A stretch of 21,559 nucleotides of DNA from the NCBI GenBank assembly GCA_003427395.1, contig BFEA01000179.1, positions 1,610,687 to 1,632,245 of the forward strand, written 5' to 3'. Both the position numbers and the translations under genes were made by a program. This document shows, piece by piece, positions 9,453-19,427 of the stretch (position 1 is the stretch's first letter; each line of letters begins with the position of its first letter). Source of the DNA: Chara braunii. Its lineage: Eukaryota; Streptophyta; Charophyceae; Charales; Characeae. Below the pieces are notes generated by a model. That model saw only the letters and a program-made list of their open reading frames with translations, did not search any database and was not told the origin of the DNA.

Positions 9453-9501
<49 letters not shown>
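9453..9501. repeat. (TC)24 microsatellite
   Basis: Uninterrupted TC dinucleotides. Hence the Leu/Ser-alternating open frame across it (9321-9611) is not taken as a gene. Confidence 0.97.
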
Positions 9502-9505
<4 letters not shown>

Positions 9506-9977
9506 TGCGCTCTTAGTCTCCTTGCTTTGGCTACCTTATGGTTGCGTTCCCCTCGCCCACTGTCGGTGCGAATACCCTTACAAGGGTATCCGCCCTGATT
9601 TTTGTAAGTGACAGAAAATAAGTTTGGTTTAAAGCCTAAATATACCGTGCGAGGTGCGGCGGAGTCTGTAGTTTAGATTGACTAAATGGTTGACTAAAAT
9701 AAAGAGTGTGTGGGCGCACAAATTTGAGGCGCGCGTGATCTTTTTAATTGTTGATGATTGAAGAGTCGGCGTAATCACCGACCAGATTTTCATTTTCTGA
9801 TTAAGTTAGGACTAAAAAGATTCCGTCTTTTGATTGGTGCGTGTGCCTGTGACTTGTGCGTACGTGCGAAGGACGACGTCGACAAAAATGTGATTTTGGA
9901 GACGTTTCGGTGGATCTGAGCGTCGCACAATATTCACTTATTTAGGTGTCCGTCAGTGCTAAAACCAGCTTTGGGCC
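9502..9977. other. Non-coding stretch with short inverted repeats
   Basis: No gene recognised. Perfect inverted repeats: ATACCCTT/AAGGGTAT with a two-base spacer (9572-9589), GTCGG/CCGAC (9765-9782), and AGTGCTA 9955-9961 with TAGCACT 9978-9984. The last arm coincides with the A-box-like motif of the tRNA-like element that follows. Confidence 0.6.
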
Positions 9978-10045
9978 TAGCACTATTGGTTACAACGTCG
10001 GACTTTCATAAAAGAGATTCAAGGATCGAGATCGAGCGGCAGCGG
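9972..10045 (+). mobile_element. tRNA-like (SINE-type) head
   Basis: TAGCACTATTGG at 9978-9989 resembles an RNA polymerase III A box, and GGATCGAGATC at 10023-10033 a B box. Their starts are 45 bases apart, the tRNA spacing. GGTTACAACGTCGGACTT between them reads like a D-loop and anticodon arm, but the anticodon and acceptor stems do not pair, so this is a tRNA-derived promoter relic rather than a tRNA gene. No clear body or tail was identified downstream. Confidence 0.45.
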
Positions 10046-10515
10046 CGCGAGAATATCAAAGTAGCGCGCGTGGCTTCCTTGACCTTGTCATTGGCTTAGT
10101 CAGGGTTGTGGTTCCTTTTCTCTCGTCGTCATGTTCTGATGATTAAAAATTCTAAATATAATTTGTACTATTTATTATTGTATTAGTTTATCTGTAGGCT
10201 CCGACGTTTTTCTTGGTTTGGGCATGACGCCGGATTTAGTGGTTGTCACAGCAGTCGGGGACCTTTAGTGCGAGCCTCGTTCGACGGTCCGTGTGTTCGG
10301 AATGCTGGCGAAGGTCCTCCCCCACGCCGTGACCGAGAACATGGGGTGCTCAGGGTGGAGTTTGTAATTGCACTTGAGGCAAAAATGGCTGGTAGTGCTG
10401 AGTGTATGTGACTTACGTTTCGGGTCCGGCGAGACCGTGTGGGGGTGTATTGTATTCGCGGGATTGCCTGAAGTACGGTTGCAACCTGCTTTTGTGACTG
10501 CGTCGAAGTTACCCG
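10034..10515. other. Stretch without recognised features
   Basis: About 480 bases, mixed composition with an AT-rich part near 10140-10200. No gene, repeat or strong inverted repeat was recognised. Confidence 0.5.
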
Positions 10516-10798
10516 TTTATAACATTATGGGGAACCCTGTAGCGGCCACGTCCGTGCTTAAGCCTCCAACGAAGGAATATGTGGGAGCTGCACCAACCAA
10601 CAGGGCGATATCCGTGGCAGCCGGGTGGGTGATATCGGCCAGGGGTCAGTAGGTAGCATCAAGACCGAGTTTCTTTGATGGGTATGTCACGGTGCCTTCC
10701 CTCTGATCCCTTTCCCCCATGAGCTAGTCTTTGCTCGGTGCCGCTCGAAAGGTGGGGGAATGGCATATCTCTGGGTAGCGGAGATGAAGGTCGCCCAC
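10516..10798 (-). repeat. Dispersed repeat, copy 2 (inverted partner at 8918-9203)
   Basis: Reverse-complement match to 8918-9203. The plus-strand open frame 10368-10652 straddles its edge and has no sign of being a gene. Together the two copies form an inverted pair about 1.3 kb apart that could fold back. Confidence 0.82.
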
Positions 10799-12255
10799 GG
10801 GGTGTTTTGCGACCGTAGGCAGGGGGCTGTACACTAGGACGAGGTGTAGGGACGGAACACTAATCGGGCCGCCGGGGAGTAGGTCGCTCGTCCAAATATT
10901 GCCCGTGACAACCTGCCCGGGCCGGCTGGTTGTTAGTTCTCTTCGGAGTCGTCATCGCAGCAACGGGCGGGGCAATTGAGCTAACGGGCATCGAGCGCTG
11001 AGGCGGAGAAGAGAGGAGGAGTGAGGTAGGCAGCAGTGGACGTAAAGCGAGCGCAGGAAGGAGAGTGAAGGCTACGAGGAGAAGGCTGAGAGAAGTAAAT
11101 GAACCTGGGTGCATTCCGCGCCAGGTGCATTCGGAATGAAGATGGTGGGGGAGGGGGTGCAGCTATGACAGACTAAAGAATGAAGATCTCCCTCGACTCT
11201 CGATGAAATCGAGCGAGGGAAGCAACGAAGTTGAGGTTTGAAGATGAGGTGACTTGAATGGTGAGGTCGGATTAAGAAAAGAGTAAGCGTTTGAGGAGAG
11301 GTAAGAAGAAACGAATGCGCTGATGGAGTCGGGAGAGACGAAGAACAGGGATGAAGAGTAGTCAAATCAGTTCATTCTCGATCGTTTTCGGCAATCTAAG
11401 GTAGTAAGTAGGGGTTTTGATATTGGGCGACCCCGTTTCTAAGGTTAGAATTGAGTGAAAGTTAGCCAGAAGTGGGGATAGTGGAGGGTGTTGTGCGTAG
11501 AAGCTTGTGAAGAAGAAGTTGTTCGACGCCCATTCCTTGACGGAAACGGGTGAGTGAAGGCACGTTGCCGATATTTCTGACCACGTCGACGTGACTGGTG
11601 GGGTCAGCTTAGCCACGGGGTTAGTAAGAAGGGTGATAGGTAGAAAAGTTTGTGCAAGGAGGTATGGTGAGTGAAGAACAGGGCGCAGCCGAAGACGTGA
11701 AGCTCGCTCATTCGTGAGCGGTTGTGGGCAGGGGAAGAGACAGTTCTAGGGTTTGACCCCGGGCGAATCGAATAGCGAGATCAGAGTTAGGAGAGAGGAT
11801 TGTCACGCGGAGGAGGTGAGGCATGATGAAGATGGTGGAAGTAATCTCGAATAGCTCACCCGTTGCTTCATGAGAAATGGCGAGGGGAAATTCGGGTTGG
11901 GGATTTGGGGCATTAAGGAGCGATTGGTCGGGCTAGACTGTGAAAATAAGTGCTGGCTTAGGCGGCGTAAGATGTATAGGTCGCGCGAGAGGACAGATAG
12001 AGACTGAGGTTGGAGACCATCCTGCAAGGGTGACTGTGACTTACCTGTTGGTGGATACGTAGCCCATCATACCCATCGGAGTAGTGAAGCAGGCGAGTTG
12101 CAGACTTGGAAACTACCTTCTAACAGAGACGTCACTCATCCCTTTGATTAAAGTAGTAAAGAGAGGATCGCGGGGGAAAGGCATTCCTGTTAGCCTGTGG
12201 GCTGCCGTTCGGTTGCCGACACTAGAGTGAGGGAGCAGGCTGCGAAAGTTACAAG
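10799..12255. other. Purine-rich non-coding stretch with scattered hairpins
   Basis: The plus strand is rich in GA; the matching minus-strand frames (such as 11365-11072) are Ser/Pro/Leu-rich and unlike any protein I know. Inverted repeats seen: CCTGG 11104-11108 with CCAGG 11121-11125, interleaved with CATTCCG 11112-11118 and CGGAATG 11132-11138 (pseudoknot order). A two-part stem lies at 11189-11220 (TCCCTCG/CGAGGGA plus CTCGAT/ATCGAG around GAA). CACGTCGACGTG is at 11582-11593, and CGCTCA-TTCG-TGAGCG at 11705-11720. Confidence 0.6.
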
Positions 12256-12732
12256 CTACCTAACTGACCCAGGTAGTGGCCAACTCGTTTGACAAAGCTG
12301 CAACAGGCTAGTTCGTCATATGTCACTTAGCCTGTCAATCTGTGCAGAAATAGGCCAACTGCGGAGGTGCAGGCTTGTCGTGGCCAGTATACTTCGGGTT
12401 ACAATCTAAGAAGGGGTGTAGCTCGCTAAAGGGAGTTATTGCTGCGAATCGAGGAGCCACCGTGCAGTCAACAGAAGTTGTCTGACTACAGTTGACTAGA
12501 CTGCAGCGCTTTGTGGCCGCCATTGCGGGGCTCTTAGGGGCATCAAGGAACCAAGGCCTTCTCTTGCGAGTCTGAGTGCACCCTCCTTGGATCTGAGAGT
12601 CTCAAACTTACCTTTTTCGGTCCTTCTGACTCTAAGTCTGATCAATTGGTTACGAGAGGAAGGCGGCAGGCGGGATTGCAAACCGTAGGACCGCATCAAG
12701 ACTCTGTGGGGAGTCAGCCCACCGATTGTGGG
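12256..12732. repeat. Cluster of short inverted repeats
   Basis: CTACCT/AGGTAG (12256-12276), ACAGGCTA/TAGCCTGT (12303-12335), AGTCAAC/GTTGACT (12466-12497), GACTC/GAGTC (12700-12715) and CCCAC/GTGGG around CGATT (12718-12732). All are perfect, with unrelated stems. No gene was seen in 12256-13031. Confidence 0.65.
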
Positions 12733-13031
12733 AGCTCTGCCGAAACCTAGACGAGATTCTGGAGGCAGGGAACTATCAGGCAATCCAACGTCCTATATGT
12801 ACGACTCCATTATACACATGTTTGCTTATCTCCCTTTAGTTTGACTGATGTATGCATGAAATTGCCCTTATAACTTTGCTTTCTTTCAGGACTCAATCAG
12901 ACTGAATAGAAGGAATGTGTGAGAGTGAAGCATAAGTTTCATTTTTATTTTGATTGAATGCAGACAAAGGGATAAACTGGAGAAGGTGGGAGGAAGGTAG
13001 ACTGCGTGCGTTTGACCAGGTGAGCCAATGA

Positions 13032-13643
13032 CTGGGCATTGTTTCTAAGTTGAATGGCCCAGGGTTATGTTTATTTGGCTGTTTTCTTAAGGGTCAGACA
13101 TTGTTTATAAGTTGAATTGTCTGGTTGCTGTAATTAATTTCTGACGGTTTGCCTGAATTGGAGGGTTTAAGTTCTTGTTTTATTCTGAGTGAGGATTTTG
13201 GTCTAAGGATGAGCATTGCTTCTAAGCTGAATGGTTTAGCCTGAAAACCAAGCACATAAGTATAAATTGAGTATAAAAGAAAGTACTTTACTTATATTTG
13301 CATGTGAACTGACAGTTGGACATTGTTTGCCGAATGATCCAACGCTAAGTCATAACACTAAAAAGAGAAGGGAAATTACGGAGCATAATTGAAAGTAATT
13401 TGGGCAAGCTGAACATTGTTTCCAAGCCAAATGGTTCAGTCCCCTGCCCGTATTTGCCTTTCTTTCGAGAACAAAGTCAGAGAGCTACTAAATTTTGGGT
13501 ATTAAACAGTTTAGAGCGGCTAGACATTGTTTCCAAGCCGAATGGTCTAGTCAAATGCCCAAAGAAGAGAGAAGGAGTAGTGCAAACTGTTCGTGTATAT
13601 CTTAAGGTACGCTGGACATTGTTTCCAAGTTGAATGGTCTAGC
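13032..13643 (+). repeat. Array of seven covarying hairpins with conserved loop
   Basis: Seven spaced copies of a ~30-base motif of the form stem-ATTGTTTCCAAGYYGAAT-stem, at 13032-13062, 13094-13124, 13209-13239, 13315-13343, 13409-13439, 13520-13550 and 13611-13643. The loop is nearly constant; the stems change on both sides: CTGGGC/GCCCAG, CAGAC/GTCTG, GTTGGA/TCCAAC, CTGAAC/GTTCAG, CTAGAC/GTCTAG, GCTGGAC/GTCTAGC. One base (usually G after AATG) bulges in most copies. Copy five has an outer GGGCA/TGCCC stem (13402-13449). The third copy is weak and relies on G-T pairs. The last copies lie in the U3 of the plus-strand LTR and have counterparts in the other LTRs (8320-8355, 1660-1697). Confidence 0.9.
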
Positions 13644-13968
13644 ATTATGCCATGTGTAAGTTGGGTACAAGGGTTGAATTACTTGAGGATTCATGAACTA
13701 TCTTATATGAGTTGACTTTGGGATGATGAGATTACTTACCTTTGTGGTTTGACCTTCATGTGATTGACTACGACTACTACTTAGTCCGAGTTTCAGTTTG
13801 ATAGGTAGTTGCTTTAGTTGCTCTCCACGTGCAAGGGCCATAGGAGTTAGTTTCAATTTCTGCATTTTCTGAGCCAAGTTTATTTTTACTTAGGTCGATT
13901 TCTGCATTTTCTGGGATCATTTGTTATACTTGGTCTTGTAGAATTCTTAGTAAGTCACTTTCTCTATG

Positions 13969-14469
13969 GGAAGCGCTGCCGAAATTTCTACAAAACCAAG
14001 GAGTTAGTCAGATTTTGTCTTTTCATGATACAGTTTTTCTGACTTTTTCGACTTAGTAAAAATTTGAAAAACCTCATTTTTTAAAGGGAGCGTTGCCCAA
14101 ATTTTTGTTAATTCAGACCGTTAGACAAAATTAAACCTTCAGAAGTCAAAATTATTTTAGATTCTGAACTTAGCTTTGTATAAATCTTGGAATAACACTT
14201 TCTCTACGGGAAGCGCTGCCGAAATTTTTACAAATCTAAAGAGTTAAATTAATTTTCATCCTAGTTGAACTCGTGTCTTGTTCTGAGTTCATTTATGACT
14301 TAGCATAAATCTGGGAAGTCTACCTTTCTAAAGGAAGTGCTGCCCAATTTTTTACTAGTTCATGGAGTTAGACGAAATTTGACTTTCTAGAATTAGAGAT
14401 TGTTTTTGCTTTCATCTTTGAGTTGTTATAAATTTTGGAAAAGCAATTTTTCTATGGGAAGCGCTGCCA
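13969..14469 (+). repeat. Internal LTR tandem repeat, about 123-bp period, 5 units (copy 3)
   Basis: Cores in reverse orientation (GGAAGCGCTGCC or a variant) at 13969, 14086, 14209, 14333 and 14458: spacings 117, 123, 124 and 125. All five units of the family are retained. Confidence 0.86.
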
Positions 14470-15183
14470 AAATTTTCTTAGTTTAGAGGAGTTAAACTAT
14501 ATTTTGACATTTGACAATTCAGACAATCCACTCTGCATAGAAGAGATTCTACCAAAGGTCTATCTTTTCGTTAGATACTAACTTAAGGGTAAACTCATGA
14601 TCAGTTAAATAAGATGATTCTTTATGAAATCGTCATATGAAGATTACCCTCGATTTGGACTCATAGATTTAACTTGGGGATTGACCTGTCTTGTATTACA
14701 TGTCCTCTTGAACGTTTGATTCGAAGTCAGGACTAGATTCAGCTTGATCCTACAAGGATCACCTTCTGTTATCACTAATAAGAGGTCGGTTGCCGATTCG
14801 TCGATCTACGACTCAACTCCAATTCACCCTCGAATACTCAACCTAAAAGGTTTTAGCCCCAATGCTTTTTATTGTTTTATTAAGGTTTTCACCCGGACTT
14901 TTATTGAATGGTCATTTAACAAAGGTACTGAGTATTCAATTATGGTTGGTTGGACAAGGGTTGGGGCTTATATGGCTAAACCGAGGGGTATGAGTATAGA
15001 GGTTGGTTGAAGTTGACTCCGTATTGTGCTTGGACTTTTGGTTGACTCTTTGATATCATTGCAGGTATGTTATGTGGCCTGGATCTTGGATTTGACTGTC
15101 TGCGATCACACACATATGTATGGTTGTGAGGAGTCCCAATGTGGTTGTGAAAAATAATCATTACACACTTATTCACCCTTTTC

Positions 15184-15200
15184 ATATATATATATATATA
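15184..15200. repeat. (TA)n microsatellite in the LTR
   Basis: Equivalent to the runs at 6805-6824 and 141-152, so the microsatellite predates the separate insertions or re-expanded at the same site. Confidence 0.8.
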
Positions 15201-15379
15201 CCTATATTGGGTGTTCGTATGGCCTGAGGGGCCTATGCTTAAGAATTTAATTGTAGTTGAGACTGAGAAAGGAAAGAAACCCCCTCTATTTATTGTATGT
15301 TTTTTAAAATATTTCTTAGTCGGACGTTGGTCTTGAGTCTGGATTCGAGGTTCTTGTCCATGACATCCCAGGTCCTAGA

Positions 15380-15412
15380 CTCTGCATGGAAGGGATCTCC
15401 CTCCGCGCAGAG
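15380..15412 (+). repeat. Two-part U5 hairpin (copy 3)
   Basis: Outer arms CTCTGC 15380-15385 and GCAGAG 15407-15412, identical to copy 2. Inner arms GG-AGGGA (15388-15395) and TCCCT-CC (15398-15404) differ from copy 2's GGAAG/CTTCC yet still pair. Confidence 0.7.
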
Positions 15413-15496
15413 CCTAATTGCCCTGCTTGCCGAGACACTCAACCTAAAGGTCAAAGGTGCTGTGGCGGCCGCACAGTTATTCCTTCAACCGTGCAA

Positions 15497-15524
15497 TATC
15501 GTGAGGGGGTAGACCCTCACGGTA
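15497..15524 (+). repeat. Expanded U5 hairpin (copy 3)
   Basis: GTGAGGG 15501-15507 pairs with CCCTCAC 15514-15520, extended by four more pairs outward. Copy 2 has only the outer part (6480-6494), so the inner arms were gained here or lost there, exactly at the apex. Confidence 0.7.
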
Positions 15525-16062
15525 CTTCGAGAGTGACACTTGAGTGTCATGAGCTGTACTCAGATCCACGAAGGACCGCTTGATTATGGGCACTACATAG
15601 TACGCATCATCACGAATGCTTGTGTATTCATGCATTGTTAGTCGACATGGGAAGACCCTGCGTCCGCGCGGATTTATACAAAGTCTCACGTACGACGCCT
15701 GTCCGACTTTCTCATCAAAGAGTTATGGGATGGCTACGAAGGGACCCGGAGTGTTGCCGCGTTGTTTGTTCAGTGTCGTCCTGTATTTGTATATATACGT
15801 GTGTGTGTGCATGTGTTTATTTTTATGTTCTTTATAGTGGTGTGTGTGTGGCATCTGGGATGCGTCCTAGTCGACCAGCGACCAGTCGCGCTTGGGACCT
15901 CAGCCCCCCAAGATGCCGGTTCGCGTGCGGGTCCGATAGAGGAGTAATACCGCGCGTACCCCCTATACTACAGCGAACGAGAAACACCCTCGGCTGGTCC
16001 ACCTGTGCGATTGCAACTGAGTAGCTTTCGTACTGTGGACTGGTCGCTCGACGAGGATACGC

Positions 16063-16096
16063 CCACAGAAGGGAGGCGACAACTCCCATAAGGTGG
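16063..16096 (+). repeat. U5 hairpin, CCAC/GTGG plus GGGAG/CTCCC (copy 3)
   Basis: Same two-part structure as 5910-5943 in copy 2. A neighbouring GCCCTA/TAGGGGC hairpin (16119-16139) corresponds to 5868-5888. Confidence 0.65.
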
Positions 16097-16253
16097 AGGT
16101 AAGTCGTGCCTCGCATAGGCCCTATCCTTTCGTAGGGGCTCGCGAGAGGTATGGCTGGCGCACTCGACCAAAACGGATTGCGGAAGCTCCATTATGTATT
16201 TGCGACGAGGATTAAGACCAACTGCTTTGTGACGCGACCGGGAGGGTCCGGTG

Positions 16254-16287
16254 CGATGCGCTCGATACCACACTGTCGAACGCAACG
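16254..16287. other. Inverted LTR-LTR junction (U5 to U5)
   Basis: The plus-strand LTR ends GCGCTCGATA at 16267; six bases CCACAC follow; then TGTCGAACGC (16274 on), the minus-strand LTR end. The two LTR 3' ends thus face each other as an imperfect palindrome. CCAC next to TGTCG resembles the first bases of the PBS side in element A (CCACC-TGTCG at 5717-5725). Confidence 0.7.
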
Positions 16288-16790
16288 ACCCTTGTGCGAA
16301 CGAGGGCGCTCCTGGCCATGTCATGCAGGAGTTAAACAAATCCATAACTTCAAGAGATAACTCGGGAACGACGCATAACATTTCGCGAACCGCCGAGACG
16401 GACGAGGTTGCATCGCTTCTTCACCGCTCTAGCCGGGTCCACCAACTATACATCTCGCCGTCCCCTACGACAGGACAGGTTTCCACGATGCATAAGCTTG
16501 CTTCCCTAAAGGGTTGTCACCACCTTTAGGGGTGTATCCCTACCGGGCTACTGACCCACGTGTGAAAGTTTTTAGACACAATTGCAGAGGTAGGTTAGCC
16601 GAGGGCGTTTGCTCGTCTCGCTGCAGTATAGGAGTCGCTTGGTTAACGTCAAGTGGACCCAACGCCGTTCGTCCCCCAGGGCGCTGATCTCCTAGGTACG
16701 AAGTGGACGTCGGTCGACTTGAACTGTCTCAATCAAGGGTGAAACCCTTCATTATTCCTAGTCCCCTAATCATAAAATCAAACGAAAGTA
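16274..16790 (-). repeat. Diverged minus-strand LTR fragment (copy 4)
   Basis: Aligns in the same direction as 5721 to about 6270. Anchors are TGTCGA-CGCA at the end, CCCCTACGA, TTGTCACC, TTGCAGAGGT, GAGGGCGTTT, TATAGGAG and GTCGGTCGACT. Identity is clearly lower than among copies 1-3 and fades after about 16790, before any U3 part, so it is a 5'-truncated or ancient copy. Hairpins: CCCTAAAGG/CCTTTAGGG (16504-16531), AAGGGT-GAA-ACCCTT near 16736, and ATTCCTA/TAGGAAT spanning about 16754-16796. Confidence 0.72.
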
Positions 16791-18234
16791 GGAATCGACC
16801 ATAGCCGACACGAATAAATATTCCCAGTATGGAAAGATAACTGAAGAAAAAACACAAATCATCATCTCATACATCCAATAACACAAGATAAAAAACTATC
16901 CAGCCGCCTCACGTCGAATACCACAAAACAATCAAAACAACTGCCAACAAAAAGTTGGCTAATCGAAAATAACATTGATGTTGACAACATGGTAGTTGGA
17001 CAACCTCTTTTTGCTACTTGATGAGATGCGTTACCACAGTCATACATTCCATCCTATCGTCAATCTAAGATTCAACCCGCATACCTATCTTCGTTTATTT
17101 CCAATATTTTTGGATGACAAATCGCTTGCGCATGATTCTTGATCGGGGGCATTGTTTGACGTGAAGCATGCCTCTTCCTCTAAGAAGTGGTCTGGGGTAC
17201 TCCTCCTCCCTATCTGAGCACGAAATTCGCATCTCCGAAGTCGGATCGTTTCCACCGAATCGGCAAGTACCCCCCTGTAGAACAATCCACTCTTAGTCGA
17301 TAACAGGGCCGGCTCCTGAAGCAACGAACCCCCGCTCCAGATGCTTCCTAGAGATAGTGATGTGTCCACCACAAATAACTTTCATATTTTTTTTTATTTC
17401 TCCTAACTCCCGGGGTAACTTAGATGAAAAGAAATAAGAAGAGAGAAAGAAAATGAGAATCATTTAGACAGGTACAGGTAGATAAAGTCGTTCGGGATAG
17501 AATGTGTCAATCCTCGGAAAAAGCTCAATCTGTTTGACCTTATCTGCTTTATTTCAATAGAATCCATTCTACGACACACGTTGAATAACATTTTTCCAAA
17601 ACAACAAGTTCGTTTTGACAAGCAGGCAAGTGAAAGGTAGAAAGAAAACAATTTATTCCTTCATCTCAAATATGCATAATCAATCTCCTTTGTAAGCATC
17701 CCTCTACCTACCTGCACAGACGACAAAGGAAACACGTCCGAAGGAAAAAAGTACAATCCCATACTCGAGTCAGACTTTTCCATTCACATGCATAACTTGC
17801 ACAACTTTCCTCTTCCTTTTCTTTTGAATATTCAAAACGAACAGGGTCAAGCAAAGTGCGGGTCCACACAGGCGTGAAAGGAAGTCTGAGTCATTCAACT
17901 GACCTTAAGTGAAGTTGATCGGCACACTCAAGAAAACCTTATAGAATTACGCCCTTTTGACGAGAAGGTCGTCGCACCTAGTCGCCAGCAAAGTGATTGA
18001 CACCATTCCCTTGTGACGACCACTTGCCAGAGTACCCTCTCAGCACCAATCACTTTCCAATAATTTGGCGGCGTTTTCTCGTCACCGCCACTTGGCTCCG
18101 AAGCACAGCGTCTCCGCGGCGTCACGCTCACGCCACTTCAAAGTGAAACACCGCTTTGACGCACCTCCTTTGTGTCAACGTCCCACATCCACTCAGTGCA
18201 AAAATACTATTGTTACCGTCGTGAAAGTAGTGTC
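16791..18234. other. Stretch without recognised genes
   Basis: About 1.4 kb, AT-rich to balanced. The longest minus-strand frames (17372-17085, 17651-17460) show no family resemblance. Small inverted repeats occur, for instance GCCAAC-AAAAA-GTTGGC near 16944-16960 and TCCGA-AG-TCGGA near 17235. It may hold further decayed LTR sequence, but I could not align it. Confidence 0.5.
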
Positions 18235-18895
18235 GTCGCTGCAAAAATCCGATACTGCCGCCGGAAAATCCGGTGACGCTTCCGCACCACCGTAAAAAAA
18301 AACAGATTCGCTTCCGCAAAAATCCGGCAGCACTTCTGCACTACCGCCGTTAAAACCGGAGTTGCCGCCGCAAAAATCCGGCAGCGCTTCCACACCACCG
18401 CCGTACAATTAGAGTCGCCGCCACAAAAATCCGGTAGCGCTTCCGCCCTACAGTCGTTAAAAACTGTGTCGTCGCCATAAAATTTCGGCAGCACTTTCGT
18501 ACCACCTCTGTAAAAATCTACGTCGCCGCCGCAAAATTTCGACAGCACTTCCGCGTACCACCGCCGTAAAAAACTGCGTCGCTGCCGCAAAGGTTCGGCA
18601 GCACTTTCGTACTACCGCCGTAAAAATCTGCGTCGCCGCCACAAAAGTTCGGCAGCACTTCCGTACCACCACCGTAAAAACCTGCATCGCCTCCGCAAAA
18701 GTTCGGCAGCACTTCCGTACCACCATCCTAAAAACTTGCGTCGCCGCCACAGGATTTCGGCAGCACTTCCGTACCGCTGCCATTAAAAAACGCGTTGCCG
18801 CCGCAAAATTTTGGCAGTACTTCCGTACCGCTGCCGTAAAAGCCGCGTTGCCACCGCAGAATTTCAGCAGCACTCCCGTACTACCGCAGTGAAAA
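18235..18895. repeat. 54-bp tandem repeat, 12 units
   Basis: The core GGCAGCACTTCC or a variant starts at 18271, 18326, 18380, 18433, 18487, 18541, 18597, 18651, 18705, 18759, 18813 and 18866: spacing 53-56, mostly 54. The rest of each unit reads roughly CCACCGCCGTAAAAA-TGCGTCGCCGCCGCAAAA. Central units (18597-18813) are the most alike. Because 54 is a multiple of three, several minus-strand frames stay open (18915-18193) with an 18-residue repeat; this is a by-product. The core AAAATTTCGGCAGCRCTTCC is shared with the 123-bp LTR units. Confidence 0.93.
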
Positions 18896-19427
18896 ACAAC
18901 ACGCCTGGGGCCCAAATTTTATTGTGCCGCACTGATGTAGTCCCGCAGCGTCATTGGGTCTGTCCCGTGGGACCAGCACCAGCCAGAGGGGAGGGGAGCA
19001 GAGTGCTCCCTGTCGTGGCTATGGCTTCCCAGTTCTTCTCCTTGCGCTTCTCTTCAGACCTCCAACCTCTCCTCACGTTGCCTCAGGCAGCAGCTCCAGC
19101 AGCCAATAGCACTCAAGTATACTTGTCACTCACTGGTATCACGAGTGGATTGTGTGGCAACTGGGGGGTAACTGCCTGTTTTATATTGGCTGAGGAGGGT
19201 TGGTCGTCACTCCAGCCCCTAGGCAAAATCACGGGCTCACTGTGAGCCCTTGATCTGCCAGGATCCAGGGTTGATCGTGGCCGCACCACAGCCACAGCCT
19301 TAGTGTGGGGCAGTTTCTTTAACTGCCCTACTTTATTTTTGTTTTTCTTTTTTCAAACTATCTCGGAATCTCACGAGATTGCTGGGTTCCTGCCATTTCC
19401 AAAACCTTTTTGCTTTTATTTTTCTGA

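Larger units (their letters stand above)
13380..16267 (+). repeat. Plus-strand LTR of the element A family (copy 3)
   Basis: Reverse-complement match to 5721-8430 across its length and to 1-1905 at its U3 side. The match starts weakly near 13380, becomes clear from 13500, and ends at CGATGCGCTCGATA (16254-16267), where the family's LTR end is CGATGCGCTCGACA. The left edge may be further upstream, since the hairpin array begins at 13032. No PBS, gag or polypurine tract adjoins it, so it is a solo LTR or half of a rearranged element. Divergence from the other copies is larger in U5 than in the tandem-repeat part. Plus-strand open frames in it (15620-16024) are not conserved. Confidence 0.85.

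Noticed and set aside
9321-9611. Leu/Ser-alternating open frame
   Set aside because: Produced by the (TC)24 microsatellite.
13032-13643. Possible CRISPR array
   Set aside because: Copies are imperfect, spacing is irregular, stems differ between copies, and the context is a eukaryotic LTR.
15620-16024. 134-codon plus-strand open frame
   Set aside because: LTR sequence; hairpins and indels relative to the other copies break the frame.
17085-17372. 95-codon minus-strand open frame in an otherwise blank stretch
   Set aside because: No recognisable motif or family, no neighbouring exon-like frames; length is within chance for this composition. Kept only as a note.
18193-18915. Several overlapping minus-strand open frames with Cys/Gly/Phe-rich 18-residue repeats
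   Set aside because: They follow from a 54-bp tandem repeat (a multiple of three) lacking stops in several frames at once; no frame is preferred.
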